From the NCBI GenBank assembly GCA_944391155.1, contig CALXSO010000013.1:1-5846 (forward strand): DNA of 5,846 nucleotides, in the 5' to 3' direction. Below, piece by piece: positions 5,846 to 5,846 of this stretch (the first letter of the stretch is position 1; every line of letters starts with the position of its first letter). A program made the position numbers and the translations under genes. The notes beneath the pieces are model-generated. The model did not search any database. It saw only the letters and a list, made by a program, of their open reading frames with translations, and was not told where the DNA came from. Origin of the DNA: an uncultured Clostridia bacterium. Lineage in GTDB: Bacteria; Bacillota; Clostridia; TANB77; CAG-508.

Positions 5846-5846
5846 A

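Noticed and set aside
5757..5846. Repeat array read as a protein (S-K-I-K-T pentads on the + strand)
   Set aside because: The frame opens right after a stop codon, has no start codon or ribosome binding site, and is pure low-complexity sequence.

Overview
The window is very AT-rich DNA with dense, short-spaced genes, strong AGGAGG-type ribosome binding sites and codons dominated by AAA, ATA, ACA, GAA and AGA. Together with LytR-CpsA-Psr, PBP5-type carboxypeptidase, ComEA and a two-gene SufC/SufB-like machinery, this points to a low-GC Gram-positive bacterium, most likely an anaerobic, uncultured-type member of the Clostridia (Bacillota). That placement is inferred from content and style, not from a marker gene.

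Left part (1-2765): a complete LytR-CpsA-Psr (LCP) cell-wall polymer ligase gene with a TTG start and its own sigma-A-like promoter runs rightward. It converges on a leftward D-alanyl-D-alanine carboxypeptidase gene of the PBP5 (DacA/DacF) family. The two share one 13-bp hairpin that works as a terminator in both directions and contains the carboxypeptidase stop codon. Both products act on the outer face of the membrane in cell-wall construction.

Middle (2766-3508): a short divergent intergenic region carries a good promoter for the carboxypeptidase. A rightward comEA-like gene follows, encoding a membrane anchor, an SLBB domain and paired helix-hairpin-helix motifs for DNA binding. No comEC or comEB is present here.

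Right part (3510-5720): a three-gene operon encodes a DtxR-family-like regulator, a SufC-type ATPase and a short 310-residue SufB/SufD-type scaffold. The latter two match the minimal SUF-like Fe-S cluster assembly pair (SmsC/SmsB). The operon starts with a near-consensus promoter (TTGACA, 17-bp spacer, TAAAAT) whose -10 and start region are covered by inverted repeats of a CTAA/TTAG half-site, a likely autoregulatory operator. The regulator has lost most of the usual DtxR/MntR metal ligands but has a C-x8-C-x2-C cluster near its C-terminus. It may therefore sense Fe-S cluster status rather than a free metal ion. This is the most interesting hypothesis in the window.

The last ~125 bases hold no gene. 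They contain a 15-base A-rich tandem repeat that runs to the end of the window.
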